A stretch of DNA of 58,955 bases from Nocardia cyriacigeorgica NBRC 100375 (GCF_000308555.1 NZ_BAFY01000201.1:1-58955), one strand, 5' to 3'. Shown: positions 38,235-47,462, counted from the first letter of the stretch. Notes: generated from the sequence alone by a model not told the origin. A program made the numbers and translations.

Positions 38235-39128
38235 TTAGGCCGGGGCGGCGAACAGATCGTGCTCGCGTCCGTCCGGCCCAAGCGGCCCGCGCACGCCGCG
38301 GACGAGCACGAAATGTTCCTCCGGCAGCACCGGCTGGGCGATGTTGTTCGACAGCGCGAATTCGCGTCCGGACGGCGCCACCGTCACCTGAGTGGCATGC
38401 GCACGCAAGGCTTCCCGTTTGGCGGCCAGCACATCCGAGACATCGACCGTCGTGGTCACCGTGCTGCTCGGCACGCAGGCCAGCTCGCCGTCGGCGGGCA
38501 GGCGCCACCCGGCGGGCAGCGCACCGGGCAGGCCTTCCACCGTCCGGCGGGCCAACGCCTCGGTGTGCAGCTTCAGCAGGTCGGCGTCGGTCACCGTCCA
38601 GTAGAACTTCGGTGTGTCCCAGCCACGTTCGGCCGCCGCGTGCACGGCGGCGGTGGTGATTTCGTGGGCGCGCACATGGTCGGGATGCCCGTAACCGCCC
38701 TTGGGGTCGTAGCCGACCACCACCCGGGGCCGCAGCTCGAGCACGATCTCGGTCAGCGCGTCGACCGCTTCCCGGCCCGATCGGACGAACGCGCGCGGAT
38801 GCTCGGCACTCGGCGTGCCCGCCATGCCGGAATCACGCCAGCGTCCGGCGCCGCCGAGGAAACGCGGCGGCGCGGCGTCGAGAGCGGCCAGCGCCCTGGT
38901 GAGTTCGAGGATGCGGTAGCCGCCGAGCTGATCGGCGTGCTCGGCGGTCAGCTGCGCCCACTGCTCCCCGATCACCTCGCCCTCTTCGCCGAGGGTGCAG
39001 GTGACCACGGTGACCGGGATGCCCCGGCGGCGGTAATGGGCGATGGTGCCGCCGGTGGTGATGGATTCGTCGTCCGGATGCGCGTGCACCAGCAGCAGGC
39101 CGCCGGTGCCGGTGGCGGGGCCGCTCAT
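38235..39128 (-). CDS. mshB: N-acetyl-GlcNAc-inositol deacetylase (mycothiol)
   Basis: This 297-residue PIG-L-type zinc deacetylase removes acetate from GlcNAc-inositol in mycothiol synthesis. The zinc ligands His17 and Asp20 lie in HAHPDDE, with the third His in GYGHPDHVRAHE; Asp19 is the likely catalytic base. CTLGEEGEVIGEQWAQL is a MshB hallmark. The ATG at 39128 overlaps the stop of the LpqW-like gene (ATGA). It is the Rv1170 homologue. Confidence 0.93.
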   Translation of the reverse strand: MSGPATGTGGLLLVHAHPDDESITTGGTIAHYRRRGIPVTVVTCTLGEEGEVIGEQWAQLTAEHADQLGGYRILELTRALAALDAAPPRFLGGAGRWRDSGMAGTPSAEHPRAFVRSGREAVDALTEIVLELRPRVVVGYDPKGGYGHPDHVRAHEITTAAVHAAAERGWDTPKFYWTVTDADLLKLHTEALARRTVEGLPGALPAGWRLPADGELACVPSSTVTTTVDVSDVLAAKREALRAHATQVTVAPSGREFALSNNIAQPVLPEEHFVLVRGVRGPLGPDGREHDLFAAPA

Positions 39129-40906
39129 CCGACCCGTCGCCAGTTGGCCGCGTCGCCGAAGATGCCGACCTGGATGGCTCCGCTGAGCGAGGCGCCGTCC
39201 ACCGACGGACCCGAGGCCGCGACCACGTTGTCCTGCACGATCGGCAGCACCGTCGCCGCCGCCCACAGCCGCGGTTCGGCCTCGGCGAGCACCCGCGCGG
39301 TGTCGATGCCGACCAGCGCGCCGTCGATGGCGGGCTGGGCGCCGGGATCGCAGACACCGGACAGGTTGCTGGGCGCCAACCGCACCACTTCGGCGTCGGG
39401 TTCGGGATCGCCGTCCGGGCCGGGCGGCGCCACCGGCGGGCAGCCATACCGGGAGGCGAGCACGGTGGCCGGGTCCGAGCCCGCCACCTCCCAGCCGACG
39501 ATGGCGTCGATGGTGCCCTCGACCAGTTCCTTGCCGTACAGCTCGTCACCGGCGACGCTGCGCACGCTGGCGTCGATGCCCGCACTGCGCAACTGATCGG
39601 CGGCGGTATTGGCCACGGCCAGCGCGGTGGGATCGTTGGCGACGGCACCGATGCGGATGGTCAGCGATTTGCCGTCCTTGGCCACCGGACGCGGGCGCGG
39701 CGCGGGCGAGGTGGCCGAGACCACCGGCGGCGGCTCCGGCGCGCGCCCGTACCCGGATTCGGCGAGCAGCGCGAAGGCCTCGTCCTGGCTGGGCCGCGGC
39801 GGCGCGGTCGGCACATAGCCGGGATCCGACGGCGAGAGCACCTGCGCGCGCACCGGTTCCACCCAGCCGCCGGTCTGCGCGCCAACGGTGGCCAGCAGCG
39901 CCGGATCCAGCAGAGCGAGCACGGCGGTCCGCACCCGCGGGTCGACCAGCGCGCCGCTGCGGCCGTTGAGCACGAATTGCAGTTCCCGCGACTGCGGCAT
40001 GATCGCCGTGCGCACCGACGGGATCGCCGCCAGCTGCGCCTGGGTCGCCACGCCGCCGTGCACCAGCGCCATCTGCGCGTCACCGGTGCGCAGCGAATCG
40101 GCCACCTGGGCGGGAGTTCCGCCGCGGCGCAACAGGATCTGATCCGGCACCGCGGGCTTGCCCCAGTACCGGTCGTTGCGTTCGAGCAGGATCTCGTCGC
40201 GGCCCTGATCGGCGGACTTGATCTTGAAGCTGCCGCCGGACACCGCGATGCCCTCGGTCAGCGTGCGCTGGAAACCGCCCGGCGAATCCTTCACCAGATG
40301 CGAGGGCAGCAGATTCGCGAACAACTGCTGCCACGCCGGATACGGCGCCGCCATGGTGACGGTGACGGTCTTGCCGCCCGCCGTCGACTCGACATCGGTG
40401 ATCAGCCGGTAGCCCGCCGGATCCACCACACCGGGCTGGGTGATCATCTGCCGCCACAGGAACCGGAAGTCCTCCGCGGCGATCGGCGCACCGTCGGACC
40501 AGTTGGCCTGATTGCGCAGCTTGTAGGTGATGGTGAACGGCTCGTGCGAGGTCACCTCGGCCTGCTCGACCAGCGCCGAATCGGGCACCCATTGCGTGGC
40601 GCCGGGCACCGCGGGATCGGGTACCGGACGGAACGGGCTCGGCAGCACCATCGAACTCACCGCCGCCGTCGCGGGCGACTGATCCGAACGCAGATGCGGG
40701 TTGAAACCGATGCCGATGTCGTCGATGGCCACCACGACGGTGTTCTTGCCCGGCTCGGCCGGCGTCGTCTTCGGACTGTCGGTGCTCTCGATCGGCGGCG
40801 GCGGGTTCGCGGTGCACCCGGCGACCACCGGCAGCAACGCCGTCATCACAACCAGCATCGCGCGCCACATCGCGCGCCGTCGCGCCCCCGAATTCACCCT
40901 CGGCAC
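39125..40906 (-). CDS. lpqW: LpqW-like lipoprotein, ABC substrate-binding fold
   Basis: This 593-residue lipoprotein has a basic N-terminus, a hydrophobic segment (AMLVVMTALLPVVAGC) and a VAGC lipobox, then an oligopeptide-binding (SBP family 5) fold with TYKLRNQANWSDGAPIAAEDFRFLWRQM. In mycobacteria LpqW controls the branch between polar PIMs and lipomannan and acts with PimE, which is encoded 4 kb away. I chose GTG 40906 because GAGG lies four bases before it; GTG 40897 and an internal ATG are possible. Its stop overlaps the mshB start. Confidence 0.86.
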   Translation of the reverse strand: MPRVNSGARRRAMWRAMLVVMTALLPVVAGCTANPPPPIESTDSPKTTPAEPGKNTVVVAIDDIGIGFNPHLRSDQSPATAAVSSMVLPSPFRPVPDPAVPGATQWVPDSALVEQAEVTSHEPFTITYKLRNQANWSDGAPIAAEDFRFLWRQMITQPGVVDPAGYRLITDVESTAGGKTVTVTMAAPYPAWQQLFANLLPSHLVKDSPGGFQRTLTEGIAVSGGSFKIKSADQGRDEILLERNDRYWGKPAVPDQILLRRGGTPAQVADSLRTGDAQMALVHGGVATQAQLAAIPSVRTAIMPQSRELQFVLNGRSGALVDPRVRTAVLALLDPALLATVGAQTGGWVEPVRAQVLSPSDPGYVPTAPPRPSQDEAFALLAESGYGRAPEPPPVVSATSPAPRPRPVAKDGKSLTIRIGAVANDPTALAVANTAADQLRSAGIDASVRSVAGDELYGKELVEGTIDAIVGWEVAGSDPATVLASRYGCPPVAPPGPDGDPEPDAEVVRLAPSNLSGVCDPGAQPAIDGALVGIDTARVLAEAEPRLWAAATVLPIVQDNVVAASGPSVDGASLSGAIQVGIFGDAANWRRVG

Positions 40907-40939
40907 TCTACCTCGCCATGTCGTGCTCGGCCGTGCACG

Positions 40940-40972
40940 CGAAACCGCCGAGCACGAGGCCCGGCGGTTTCG
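40940..40972 (-). terminator. Terminator after typA
   Basis: An 11-bp perfect stem, CGAAACCGCCG (40940-40950) with CGGCGGTTTCG (40962-40972), encloses an 11-base loop. It lies about 40 bases past the typA stop and just before the LpqW-like gene. Confidence 0.68.
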
Positions 40973-41010
40973 GTTCACAGCATCGGTTTTCGCCTGGTCG
41001 CCGGCCCGGC

Positions 41011-42912
41011 CTACTGGGCGGCCGCCCGGTCGCGGGCCTTGCGACGGGAGGTCTCCCTGGCCCGGTCGGTGGCGGACAGGGTCACCTTGCGCACCCGCAC
41101 CACCTCGGGGGTGACCTCGACGCATTCGTCGGCGGCACAGAACTCCATTGCGCCTTCGAGGTCGAGCTGCAACGGCTTGGCCAGGGTCTCCATCACGTCG
41201 GCGGTGGAGGAGCGCATGTTGGTGAGCTTCTTCTCCCTGGTGACGTTGATGTCGAGGTCCTCGGCGCGCGGGTTGATGCCCACGACCATGCCCTCGTAGG
41301 TGTCCGCGCCCGGCTCCACGAAGAACTGGCCGCGGTCGGCGAGCTGGATCATGGCGAACGGGGTGACGGTGCCCGCGCGGTCGGAGACCAGCGAACCGGT
41401 GTGGCGCGCGCGGATCTCGCCGGCCCACGGCGCGTAGCCGTGGAAGACGGCGTTGGCGATGCCGGTGCCGCGGGTCTCGGTGAGGAAGTCGGTGCGGAAA
41501 CCGATCAGGCCACGCGAGGGCACGATGAACTCCATGCGCACCCAACCGGCGGCGTGGTTGTTCATCTGCACCATCTGGCCCTTGCGGGCGGCCAGCAGCT
41601 GGGTGATCGCGCCGAGGTATTCGTCCGGGCAGTCGATGGTGAGCTCTTCGTAGGGCTCGTGCACTTTGCCGTCGACGGTCTTGGTGACCACCTGCGGCTT
41701 GCCGACGGTCAGCTCGAAGCCCTCGCGGCGCATCTGCTCGACCAGGATGGCCAGCGCCAGCTCACCGCGGCCCTGCACCTCCCAGGCGTCCGGACGGCCG
41801 ATGTCGAGCACCCGCAGCGAGACGTTGCCGACCAGTTCCTGATCCAGCCGCGACTTCACCATGCGGGCGGTCAGCTTGTGGCCCTGCACCCGGCCGACCA
41901 GCGGCGAGGTGTTGGTGCCGATGATCACCGAGATGGCGGGCTCGTCGACGCTGATGCGCGGCAGCGCGACCGGGTTGTCCGGATCGGCGAGGGTGTCGCC
42001 GATCATGATGTCCGGGATGCCGGCGACGGCGACGATATCGCCTGCGACGGCCACCTCACCGGGCTGACGCTCGACGCCGATGGTCTGCAGCAGCTCGGTG
42101 ATCTTGACGTTCTTGACGCCGTCGGCGTGCATCCAGGCCACGTTCTGGCCCTTGCGCAGTTCGCCGTTGTGGATGCGCACCAGCGCCAGCCGGCCGAGGA
42201 AGGCCGATGCGTCGAGGTTGGTGACGTGCGCCTGCAGCGGCGCGGTCGGGTCACCCTTGGGCGCGGGGATGTTCTCGAGCAGCACCTCGAACAGGGCGTC
42301 GAGGTTCTCCGCGTCGGGGGCCTGCCCGTTCTCGGGGGCGACCTTCGACGCCTTGCCCTCACGGCCGGAGGCGTAGAGGACGGGCAGATCGAGGGCGAGC
42401 TCGGCGGCCTCGGCGGCGTCGTCGTCCAGGTCGGAGGCCAGGTCGAGCAGCAGATCGTGGCTCTCCTCGACGACCTCGGCGATCCGGGCGTCGGGACGGT
42501 CGGTCTTGTTGACGACCAGGATCACCGGCAGCGAGGCGGCCAGCGCCTTGCGCAGCACGAACCGGGTCTGCGGCAGCGGGCCCTCGGAGGCGTCGACCAG
42601 CAGCACGACGCCGTCGACCATGGACAGACCGCGCTCGACCTCACCGCCGAAGTCGGCGTGGCCGGGGGTATCGATGACGTTGATGACGGTCACGGAGCCG
42701 TCGGCATTGTGCCGGTGCACCGCGGTGTTCTTGGCGAGAATGGTGATGCCCTTCTCGCGTTCCAGGTCGCCGGAGTCCATGACCCGGTCGACCAGCTCGG
42801 CCCGTTCGGCGAAGGCGCCGGATTGGCGCAGCATGGCGTCGACCAACGTCGTTTTACCGTGGTCGACGTGGGCCACGATGGCGACGTTGCGAAAATCGCG
42901 TGCAGACGACAC
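41011..42912 (-). CDS. typA: Translational GTPase TypA/BipA
   Basis: This 633-residue ribosome-associated GTPase has G1 AHVDHGKT, G3 DTPGHADF and G4 NKTD, then EF-G-like domains II, III and V and the TypA-specific C-terminal domain. It helps ribosome assembly and stress adaptation. The start is GTG 42912 ([17 protein letters not shown]): AGGAGGAAC lies just upstream with good spacing. A further upstream GTG at 42957 lacks such a site. It is the Rv1165 homologue. Confidence 0.95.
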   Translation of the reverse strand: MSSARDFRNVAIVAHVDHGKTTLVDAMLRQSGAFAERAELVDRVMDSGDLEREKGITILAKNTAVHRHNADGSVTVINVIDTPGHADFGGEVERGLSMVDGVVLLVDASEGPLPQTRFVLRKALAASLPVILVVNKTDRPDARIAEVVEESHDLLLDLASDLDDDAAEAAELALDLPVLYASGREGKASKVAPENGQAPDAENLDALFEVLLENIPAPKGDPTAPLQAHVTNLDASAFLGRLALVRIHNGELRKGQNVAWMHADGVKNVKITELLQTIGVERQPGEVAVAGDIVAVAGIPDIMIGDTLADPDNPVALPRISVDEPAISVIIGTNTSPLVGRVQGHKLTARMVKSRLDQELVGNVSLRVLDIGRPDAWEVQGRGELALAILVEQMRREGFELTVGKPQVVTKTVDGKVHEPYEELTIDCPDEYLGAITQLLAARKGQMVQMNNHAAGWVRMEFIVPSRGLIGFRTDFLTETRGTGIANAVFHGYAPWAGEIRARHTGSLVSDRAGTVTPFAMIQLADRGQFFVEPGADTYEGMVVGINPRAEDLDINVTREKKLTNMRSSTADVMETLAKPLQLDLEGAMEFCAADECVEVTPEVVRVRKVTLSATDRARETSRRKARDRAAAQ

Positions 42913-43170
42913 GCTTGTTCCTCCTGCTGTTGGGTAGATGGTGGCGACGGTGCTCAATGTCCGGCGCCTCAGGTTCCTGACGCTCGCGCTGTACTCGATG
43001 CCGGCGCGAGCGGGACCCTACGTGGTAACGCAAGCTGCCGCCTACGGGTCCTGACCCTCGCGCCGGGGCTCCCTGTACAAACAGGTGGAGAATGGAACTC
43101 ACCGGGCATCGCGGCCAGATACACCCTACCGGCACCCAGGTGCACCTGGGACTCCACATTCGACTAAGGG

Positions 43171-43176
43171 TAGGCT
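43171..43176 (+). promoter_or_regulatory. Candidate -10 box of a leaderless small gene
   Basis: TAGGCT lies eight bases before ATG 43185, so transcription would start at or next to the start codon. TGGGAC, 18 bases further up (43147-43152), is a weak -35. No ribosome site precedes the ATG, which agrees with a leaderless mRNA. Confidence 0.4.
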
Positions 43177-43184
43177 TACTCGCC

Positions 43185-43361
43185 ATGGGCAAGGTCAAGG
43201 CAAAGAAGGTTTCCAGCCTCAAGCCGAAGAAGAAGTGCTGCCGCAAGAAGACGCGGTGCATCAAGTGCCCTGTGGTCATCATGCGGATGAAACGCCTGGA
43301 AGCGGCCGGTGTGACGGGGAAAGAACTGAAAAAGGGTTTGAAGAAGGCGCGCGCTGCTTGA
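43185..43361 (+). CDS. 58-residue Lys-rich, four-cysteine protein
   Basis: MGKVKAKKVSSLKPKKK begins this very basic small protein. A central CCRKKTRCIKCP segment (Cys18, Cys19, Cys25, Cys28) could bind zinc or form disulfides, and the C-terminal half is an amphipathic basic helix ending KKGLKKARAA. About 40 percent of residues are Lys or Arg, as in ribosomal or RNA-binding proteins. ATG 43185 is preferred over earlier in-frame codons, whose translation looks non-coding. It is divergent from typA. Its function is unknown. Confidence 0.72.
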   Translation: MGKVKAKKVSSLKPKKKCCRKKTRCIKCPVVIMRMKRLEAAGVTGKELKKGLKKARAA

Positions 43362-43412
43362 GGTTTCACGCAGTGCGCTCATGATCGTGCGCAACAGGGG
43401 TACAACGAGACA

Positions 43413-43712
43413 ATGACCACTACCCCATTACTGTCCGACGACGAAATATCGGCGGCCCTGACCTCACTGCCGGAGTGGAGCCGCTCCGGGGATTCGATCA
43501 CCCGCACCATCAAGGCGGCCACGTTCCCCGCCGGCATCGAATTGGTGCGCCGGGTCGCCGTCGCGGCCGAGGCGGCCAACCATCATCCCGATATCGATAT
43601 CCGCTGGCGCAAGGTCACCTTCACGCTGTCCACGCACAGCGCGGGCGGGCTCACCGCATTGGATGTGGCGCTGGCGCACGAGATAGATCGGCTGGCCGCG
43701 CCGTCCGAGTGA
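43413..43712 (+). CDS. Pterin-4a-carbinolamine dehydratase
   Basis: This 99-residue PCD/DCoH protein dehydrates 4a-hydroxytetrahydrobiopterin or a related pterin. The family motif AEAANHHPDIDIRW carries the two His residues and the Asp of the active site, and VTFTLSTHSAGGLTALD is the second conserved block. It is the Rv1159A type. Its last 62 bases overlap the 3' end of the convergent PimE gene on the other strand. Confidence 0.92.
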   Translation: MTTTPLLSDDEISAALTSLPEWSRSGDSITRTIKAATFPAGIELVRRVAVAAEAANHHPDIDIRWRKVTFTLSTHSAGGLTALDVALAHEIDRLAAPSE

Positions 43713-44949
43713 GCAGCCGCGGCGCGCAGATGATCCACACCAGCATCGCCAGCACGCCGGTGACGTCGACCGTCCCCAGCCAGGACAGCACCCACGGCCG
43801 GGGAATGGTCCAGATCGAGTCCTGGAAGAACGACAGCACCCACGGCGCGCCGACCAGCGCGGTCACCAGCCAGTAGCCGGCGAAGATCCGCGCGCCCGGC
43901 ACCTCGCGCAGCGGCCCGTACAGCAGCCACAGCACCGTCGGCAGCAGCCACACCCAGTGGTGCGACCACGAGATCGGCGAGATGAGCAGTCCGAACAGCT
44001 GCACCATCAGCAGGGTGCCGAGCCGGTCGTCGGGGCCGAGCGTGCGCCACGCCAGCAGCGCAAGCACCGCGACGAGCACGACCGAGGCAAGCCACCACGG
44101 CCCGGTCTCCACGTCGTAGCCGAGCAGCCGGCTCAACGCCCCGCGCAGCGACTGGTTCCACACCGACCCCACCGGGCCGATCCGGTCGGCGTCACCGAGC
44201 AGGGTGCCGAAGTAGTGCCTGGTCTGTCCGGCCGAGATGAGGAAGCTGAGCCCGACCGTCGCGCCGAAGACCGCTGCCGACCACGCCACGGTGGCCCAGC
44301 GCCTGCGGGCGAGGAAATACAGCCCGCTGATCGCCGGGGTCAGTTTGATGCCCGCGACGACACCGACCAGCGTGCCGGAGATCCACCACCGCGTACTGCG
44401 CACCGCGAGCATCACCGCGAGCACCAGGAAGACGTTGACCTGCCCGTAGTCCATGGTGGTTCGCACCGGCTCGAGCCAGAGCCCGATCGCGGTCCAGGTG
44501 ATCGAGGCGGTACGCCAGCCCGGCTGCCGCGCGGTCTCGGCGCCGAGGATCAGTTCCAGCGCGATCCGCACGATCCCGTACAGCGCCGCGGCGATGGCCA
44601 GCAGCCAGGCGATCGCGACCACCGTGAACGGCAGATAGTGCAGCGGGAAGAACACCACCGCGGCGAACGGCGGATAGGTGAACGGCAGCGGGAAATCCGG
44701 GGTCTTCTCCGCGTAGGTGAAGTCGTAGAGCTTGTCGGTGAGCAGGGCCGCCGAGCCGTCGACGTAGACGTGCAGGTCGACCAGGTTCATGCCGTTGGGC
44801 GCGAACAGCATCCACAGCAGCCGGGCGAGCACACTGGCCGCCAGCGCGGCCACGGCCCAGCGGGTGTGGGTGGCCCAGCGGTGCGGTTCGGCCGATCGGG
44901 CGGGCACGACCGGCGGGCATGCGTCCGTCCGAGCGCTCTGCTGGTTCAA
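43651..44949 (-). CDS. pimE: PimE-type polyprenol-phosphate mannosyltransferase (GT87)
   Basis: This 432-residue membrane glycosyltransferase has about ten transmembrane helices. The first outer loop has NGMNLVDLHVYVDGSAALL, where the Asp of the DLHVY segment is the expected catalytic residue of PimE, followed by FPLPFTYPPFAA. PimE adds the fifth, alpha-1,2-linked mannose in polar PIM synthesis. The frame opens at TTG 44949; GTG 44907 is an alternative start. The 3' end overlaps the carbinolamine dehydratase gene by 62 bases. It is close to lpqW and typA as in M. tuberculosis. Confidence 0.85.
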   Translation of the reverse strand: MNQQSARTDACPPVVPARSAEPHRWATHTRWAVAALAASVLARLLWMLFAPNGMNLVDLHVYVDGSAALLTDKLYDFTYAEKTPDFPLPFTYPPFAAVVFFPLHYLPFTVVAIAWLLAIAAALYGIVRIALELILGAETARQPGWRTASITWTAIGLWLEPVRTTMDYGQVNVFLVLAVMLAVRSTRWWISGTLVGVVAGIKLTPAISGLYFLARRRWATVAWSAAVFGATVGLSFLISAGQTRHYFGTLLGDADRIGPVGSVWNQSLRGALSRLLGYDVETGPWWLASVVLVAVLALLAWRTLGPDDRLGTLLMVQLFGLLISPISWSHHWVWLLPTVLWLLYGPLREVPGARIFAGYWLVTALVGAPWVLSFFQDSIWTIPRPWVLSWLGTVDVTGVLAMLVWIICAPRLLTRTARPADLSRAPAPHPMR

Positions 44950-45280
44950 ATGCGGGACTTTCGAGTCGGGCCGGGCCGGGGCGGATCGCGGTGTTCGGCG
45001 ATTCGGCGGGCTGGAGTGGAAGGCTCCGACTACATTAACCGCAGTGCGGGCGGCGACAACGCTGCCCTGGCTCAGTCATCCCTCGAACCACAAGTAACAT
45101 TTGCATCAACTTTCACACCAGTAACACTGAACGGCGCTACCTTCTGATAACACGTTCGTCCACGGCGCGCATTTCCGGCACCGCTGCTGTACAACATGCG
45201 GCGTTGTCCTTAGAGTGACCCCCGAAACGACGGCTTTTCAGCGTCGACCAGATGTACCCGAGGTAAGGACGGCAAGACCA
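44950..45280. other. 331-base intergenic region between pimE and a secreted protein
   Basis: There is no convincing coding frame. Bases 45090-45160 are clearly richer in A and T than their surroundings and carry AGTAACA at 45093-45099 and AGTAACACT at 45120-45128. This resembles the GTAAC half-sites seen before the transglycosylase at 489. The region should hold the promoters of both divergent genes, but I cannot place a clear -10/-35. Confidence 0.5.
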
Positions 45281-46060
45281 GTGCTTCGCACCCGAGGATC
45301 GCGGATCGCCTTGTCCGCGCTCGCCATTGCGGCGAGCGCCATGCTCGCCGCGCCCGCGACAACCGTCGCGGCTCCGGCCCCGGCGCCCGCCGCGGCGCCG
45401 AACAGCGTCCCGATGGTTCCCGAGGGCGTTCCGGTGGACGCGCTCGCCGCCCTGACGCCCGCCATCGTGGGCCAGATCGCGGCCGCTGACACCGCGAGCC
45501 CACAGGCCGCCCTGCTGGACCAGGCCAAGGCCCTGTTGGCCACGCTGAATCTGCCGCCGCAGATCAAGTCGACGCTGGAACGCATCATCAAGTTCCTCGA
45601 CGGCAGCGGCGGCGGTGGCCCCGACCTACCGGAGCAGGGCCCTGCCATCGCGCAGTTCCTGTACCCGACCATCGGCAAGGGCTGCATCTCCGACTCCGCC
45701 GACTCGGTCGGTACCGCGCTCGCGGTGCCCGGCCCGGCCCAGCTGCCCCCGCCGGGGCCCGCGGCCGGTCAGACCGGGTTCGTGTTCACCGCGCTCGGCA
45801 CCAAGTCGCCGACCGATGTGCAGAACCCGCCGATGACGGTGCAGTGGCTCAACCTCGACACCCGTCAGTCCGGTGTCCAGGCGCTGACCAACGAGGCCAA
45901 GATCAACCCGGACGGTCCGGCCACCCTGTCGGCCATCGCGAACACCGGCTCCGGCCGCGTCGTCGCGGTGATCGGCGGTTCGCTGACCACCCAGGCCGCC
46001 GATGCCGCTCCGCGCACCTGCAACTTCCTGCCGACCTTGGGCTTCTTCACCGTAGCTTGA
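45281..46060 (+). CDS. Secreted Ala/Pro-rich protein (Rv1157c-like)
   Basis: This 259-residue protein has a basic N-terminus (VLRTRGSR), a hydrophobic signal segment (IALSALAIAASAMLAAPATTVA) and an Ala/Pro-rich mature start. The body has conserved-looking blocks FLYPTIGKGCISDSADSVGTALAVPGPA, GFVFTALGTKSP, MTVQWLNLDT and ANTGSGRVVAVIGGS, with two Cys residues likely to pair outside the cell. It resembles Rv1157c, of unknown function. I chose GTG 45281, which places the signal at once after the start; GTG 45215 would add 22 residues. Confidence 0.78.
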   Translation: MLRTRGSRIALSALAIAASAMLAAPATTVAAPAPAPAAAPNSVPMVPEGVPVDALAALTPAIVGQIAAADTASPQAALLDQAKALLATLNLPPQIKSTLERIIKFLDGSGGGGPDLPEQGPAIAQFLYPTIGKGCISDSADSVGTALAVPGPAQLPPPGPAAGQTGFVFTALGTKSPTDVQNPPMTVQWLNLDTRQSGVQALTNEAKINPDGPATLSAIANTGSGRVVAVIGGSLTTQAADAAPRTCNFLPTLGFFTVA

Positions 46061-46073
46061 TACTCGACTCACC

Positions 46074-46106
46074 GAAGCCCCGGCCGCCTCGCGCTGCCGG
46101 GGCTTC
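46074..46106 (+). terminator. Terminator after the Rv1157c-like gene
   Basis: A perfect 11-bp stem, GAAGCCCCGGC (46074-46084) with GCCGGGGCTTC (46096-46106), encloses an 11-base loop, 14 bases past the stop codon. Confidence 0.85.
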
Positions 46107-46206
46107 GTCGTCGCCGGCGCGCCATCGCGACCATTGTGTGGTGAATGGTGTGCGAATCGCGGGCAGAGTCTCCCGCACCGCAGTGCCGCTGTGGTAGACC
46201 GAACCC

Positions 46207-46566
46207 ATGGCGACTGTCGAACGTTCGATGAAGTCCCGCGATTCGGTCCGCAGCCGGCGTTCCCGCCGGTCGATTCTGTCCATCCGGTCCGAAGGTTCGA
46301 TCCTGTCCATCGGCTCGGCGTATTCGATCCTGTCCATCGGCAGCGTCGGATCGATCCTGTCGATCGGCTCGGTGGGATCGTTCGCCTCGGTGATCTCCTC
46401 GGGGTCTTTCGCCAGCCTCGGTTCGGCGCTGTCGGGCCTGTCGAGGTGGTCGCTGTTGTCCTGGATGGGCAACCACCAGGCCCCGGAGTCGAGGCCGATG
46501 CTGCGGGTGGTTCCCGACGACGAGCCCGATCTGCGGGTCGACCCGGCCTGCCACTGCCAGACCTGA
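46207..46566 (+). CDS. S-x-x repeat protein with nine-residue SILSIGSxG units
   Basis: This 119-residue protein has serine at every third position from residue 7 to 85 without a break. Within that, residues 22-84 form seven nine-residue units, the best being SILSIGSVG. The N-terminal part is Arg-rich (SRDSVRSRRSRRS), the middle is Ile/Leu/Gly and the last units carry Phe, Trp and Met. The final 33 residues are acidic and end in CHCQT. No transmembrane helix or signal peptide is clear. The regular S-x-x pattern suggests a solenoid or fibre, but no function is known to me. TAGACC, six bases before the ATG, suggests a leaderless mRNA. Confidence 0.75.
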   Translation: MATVERSMKSRDSVRSRRSRRSILSIRSEGSILSIGSAYSILSIGSVGSILSIGSVGSFASVISSGSFASLGSALSGLSRWSLLSWMGNHQAPESRPMLRVVPDDEPDLRVDPACHCQT

Positions 46567-46569
46567 GGT

Positions 46570-47289
46570 CTACCAGGCCCCGTATTCCGGGGTGAGGATG
46601 TTGTTGAGGTCGACACCGACGCCGTCGATGGTGCGGTCGTCGATCTCGAACTGATGCAGATGCGCCGCCGGATTCACATAGCCCTCCGGCGTGCCCCAAT
46701 CATGCTGCCAATACCAGGATCCGAGACCCGCGGCGACGGCGAGGTCGATGGTGGGCGAGTTCGCGTAGACGCCGGTGTTCTCCCGGCCGAGCACGGCGTG
46801 CCAGCCCAGCAGGTAGGGCGCGATCATGGTGGCGAAATCGGCCGCGGAGGGATTGTCGTCGATCGAGGCGTAGATGGGCACGCCTTCGGGTCCGCCGGCC
46901 GCCAGATGCAGTTCCAGGCCGCGTTCGGCGTGCCGCTTGCCGGCTTCCAGGCCACCGCGCCAGTCGGCGGTAGGGCCCTTGCCGAACTGGTAGCAGGACA
47001 CGATCTTCAACCCCGCCGCGTTGAGGTCTTCGACCTCTGCGGCGAGCAGCGGTTTGCCCGCCATCCATTCGGCGCCGGGCCTGCGGTCGGAGACATAGCG
47101 GATGACGCCGGTATGTCCGGCGTCGCGGATCGCGGCCGCCGACGGCACCCCGGCGGCGTAATCGACGAGCGTGCCGAGCGATTCGGCGCGCGCACGCGGC
47201 ATATTCACGGTGGCGCCGATCGAACCGATCACGGCAGCGGCAGCCGCGTAGCCGAACAGATCACGCCGGGACAGAGACGAACGCATCAC
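46570..47289 (-). CDS. Tat-exported DUF1906 (glycoside hydrolase-like) protein, Rv2525c type
   Basis: This 239-residue protein starts with a twin-arginine signal (SRRDLFGYAAAAAVIGSIGA, cleavage near ARAESLG). The mature part is a TIM-barrel of the DUF1906 family: LVDYAAGVPSAAAIRDAGHTGVIRYV, VSCYQFGKGPTADW, VPIYASIDDNP and GSWYWQHDW. Rv2525c, of the same family, is Tat-exported and affects envelope properties; a sugar substrate is unproved. Its stop faces the end of the S-x-x gene, with only three bases between them. Confidence 0.88.
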   Translation of the reverse strand: MMRSSLSRRDLFGYAAAAAVIGSIGATVNMPRARAESLGTLVDYAAGVPSAAAIRDAGHTGVIRYVSDRRPGAEWMAGKPLLAAEVEDLNAAGLKIVSCYQFGKGPTADWRGGLEAGKRHAERGLELHLAAGGPEGVPIYASIDDNPSAADFATMIAPYLLGWHAVLGRENTGVYANSPTIDLAVAAGLGSWYWQHDWGTPEGYVNPAAHLHQFEIDDRTIDGVGVDLNNILTPEYGAW

Positions 47290-47462
47290 TGGACTCCTTC
47301 GCCACCCCCGACGACACCGACCACTGAGTAGCGGCCCGGCGCACCTTCCCCAAGTGTCACTCGTGCGCCGGGAGCCTCGAACGTGAACTCATTCCACCAC
47401 ATTTCACATGCGAACCGCTAGACCCACTAGACCCTCTGATCACTCGAGCCACAGTGGGTCGT

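Noticed and set aside
40918..43167. A 749-residue open frame opposite typA
   Set aside because: It is the mirror of TypA codons, with His/Asp/Gly/Val-rich low-complexity sequence and no ribosome site.
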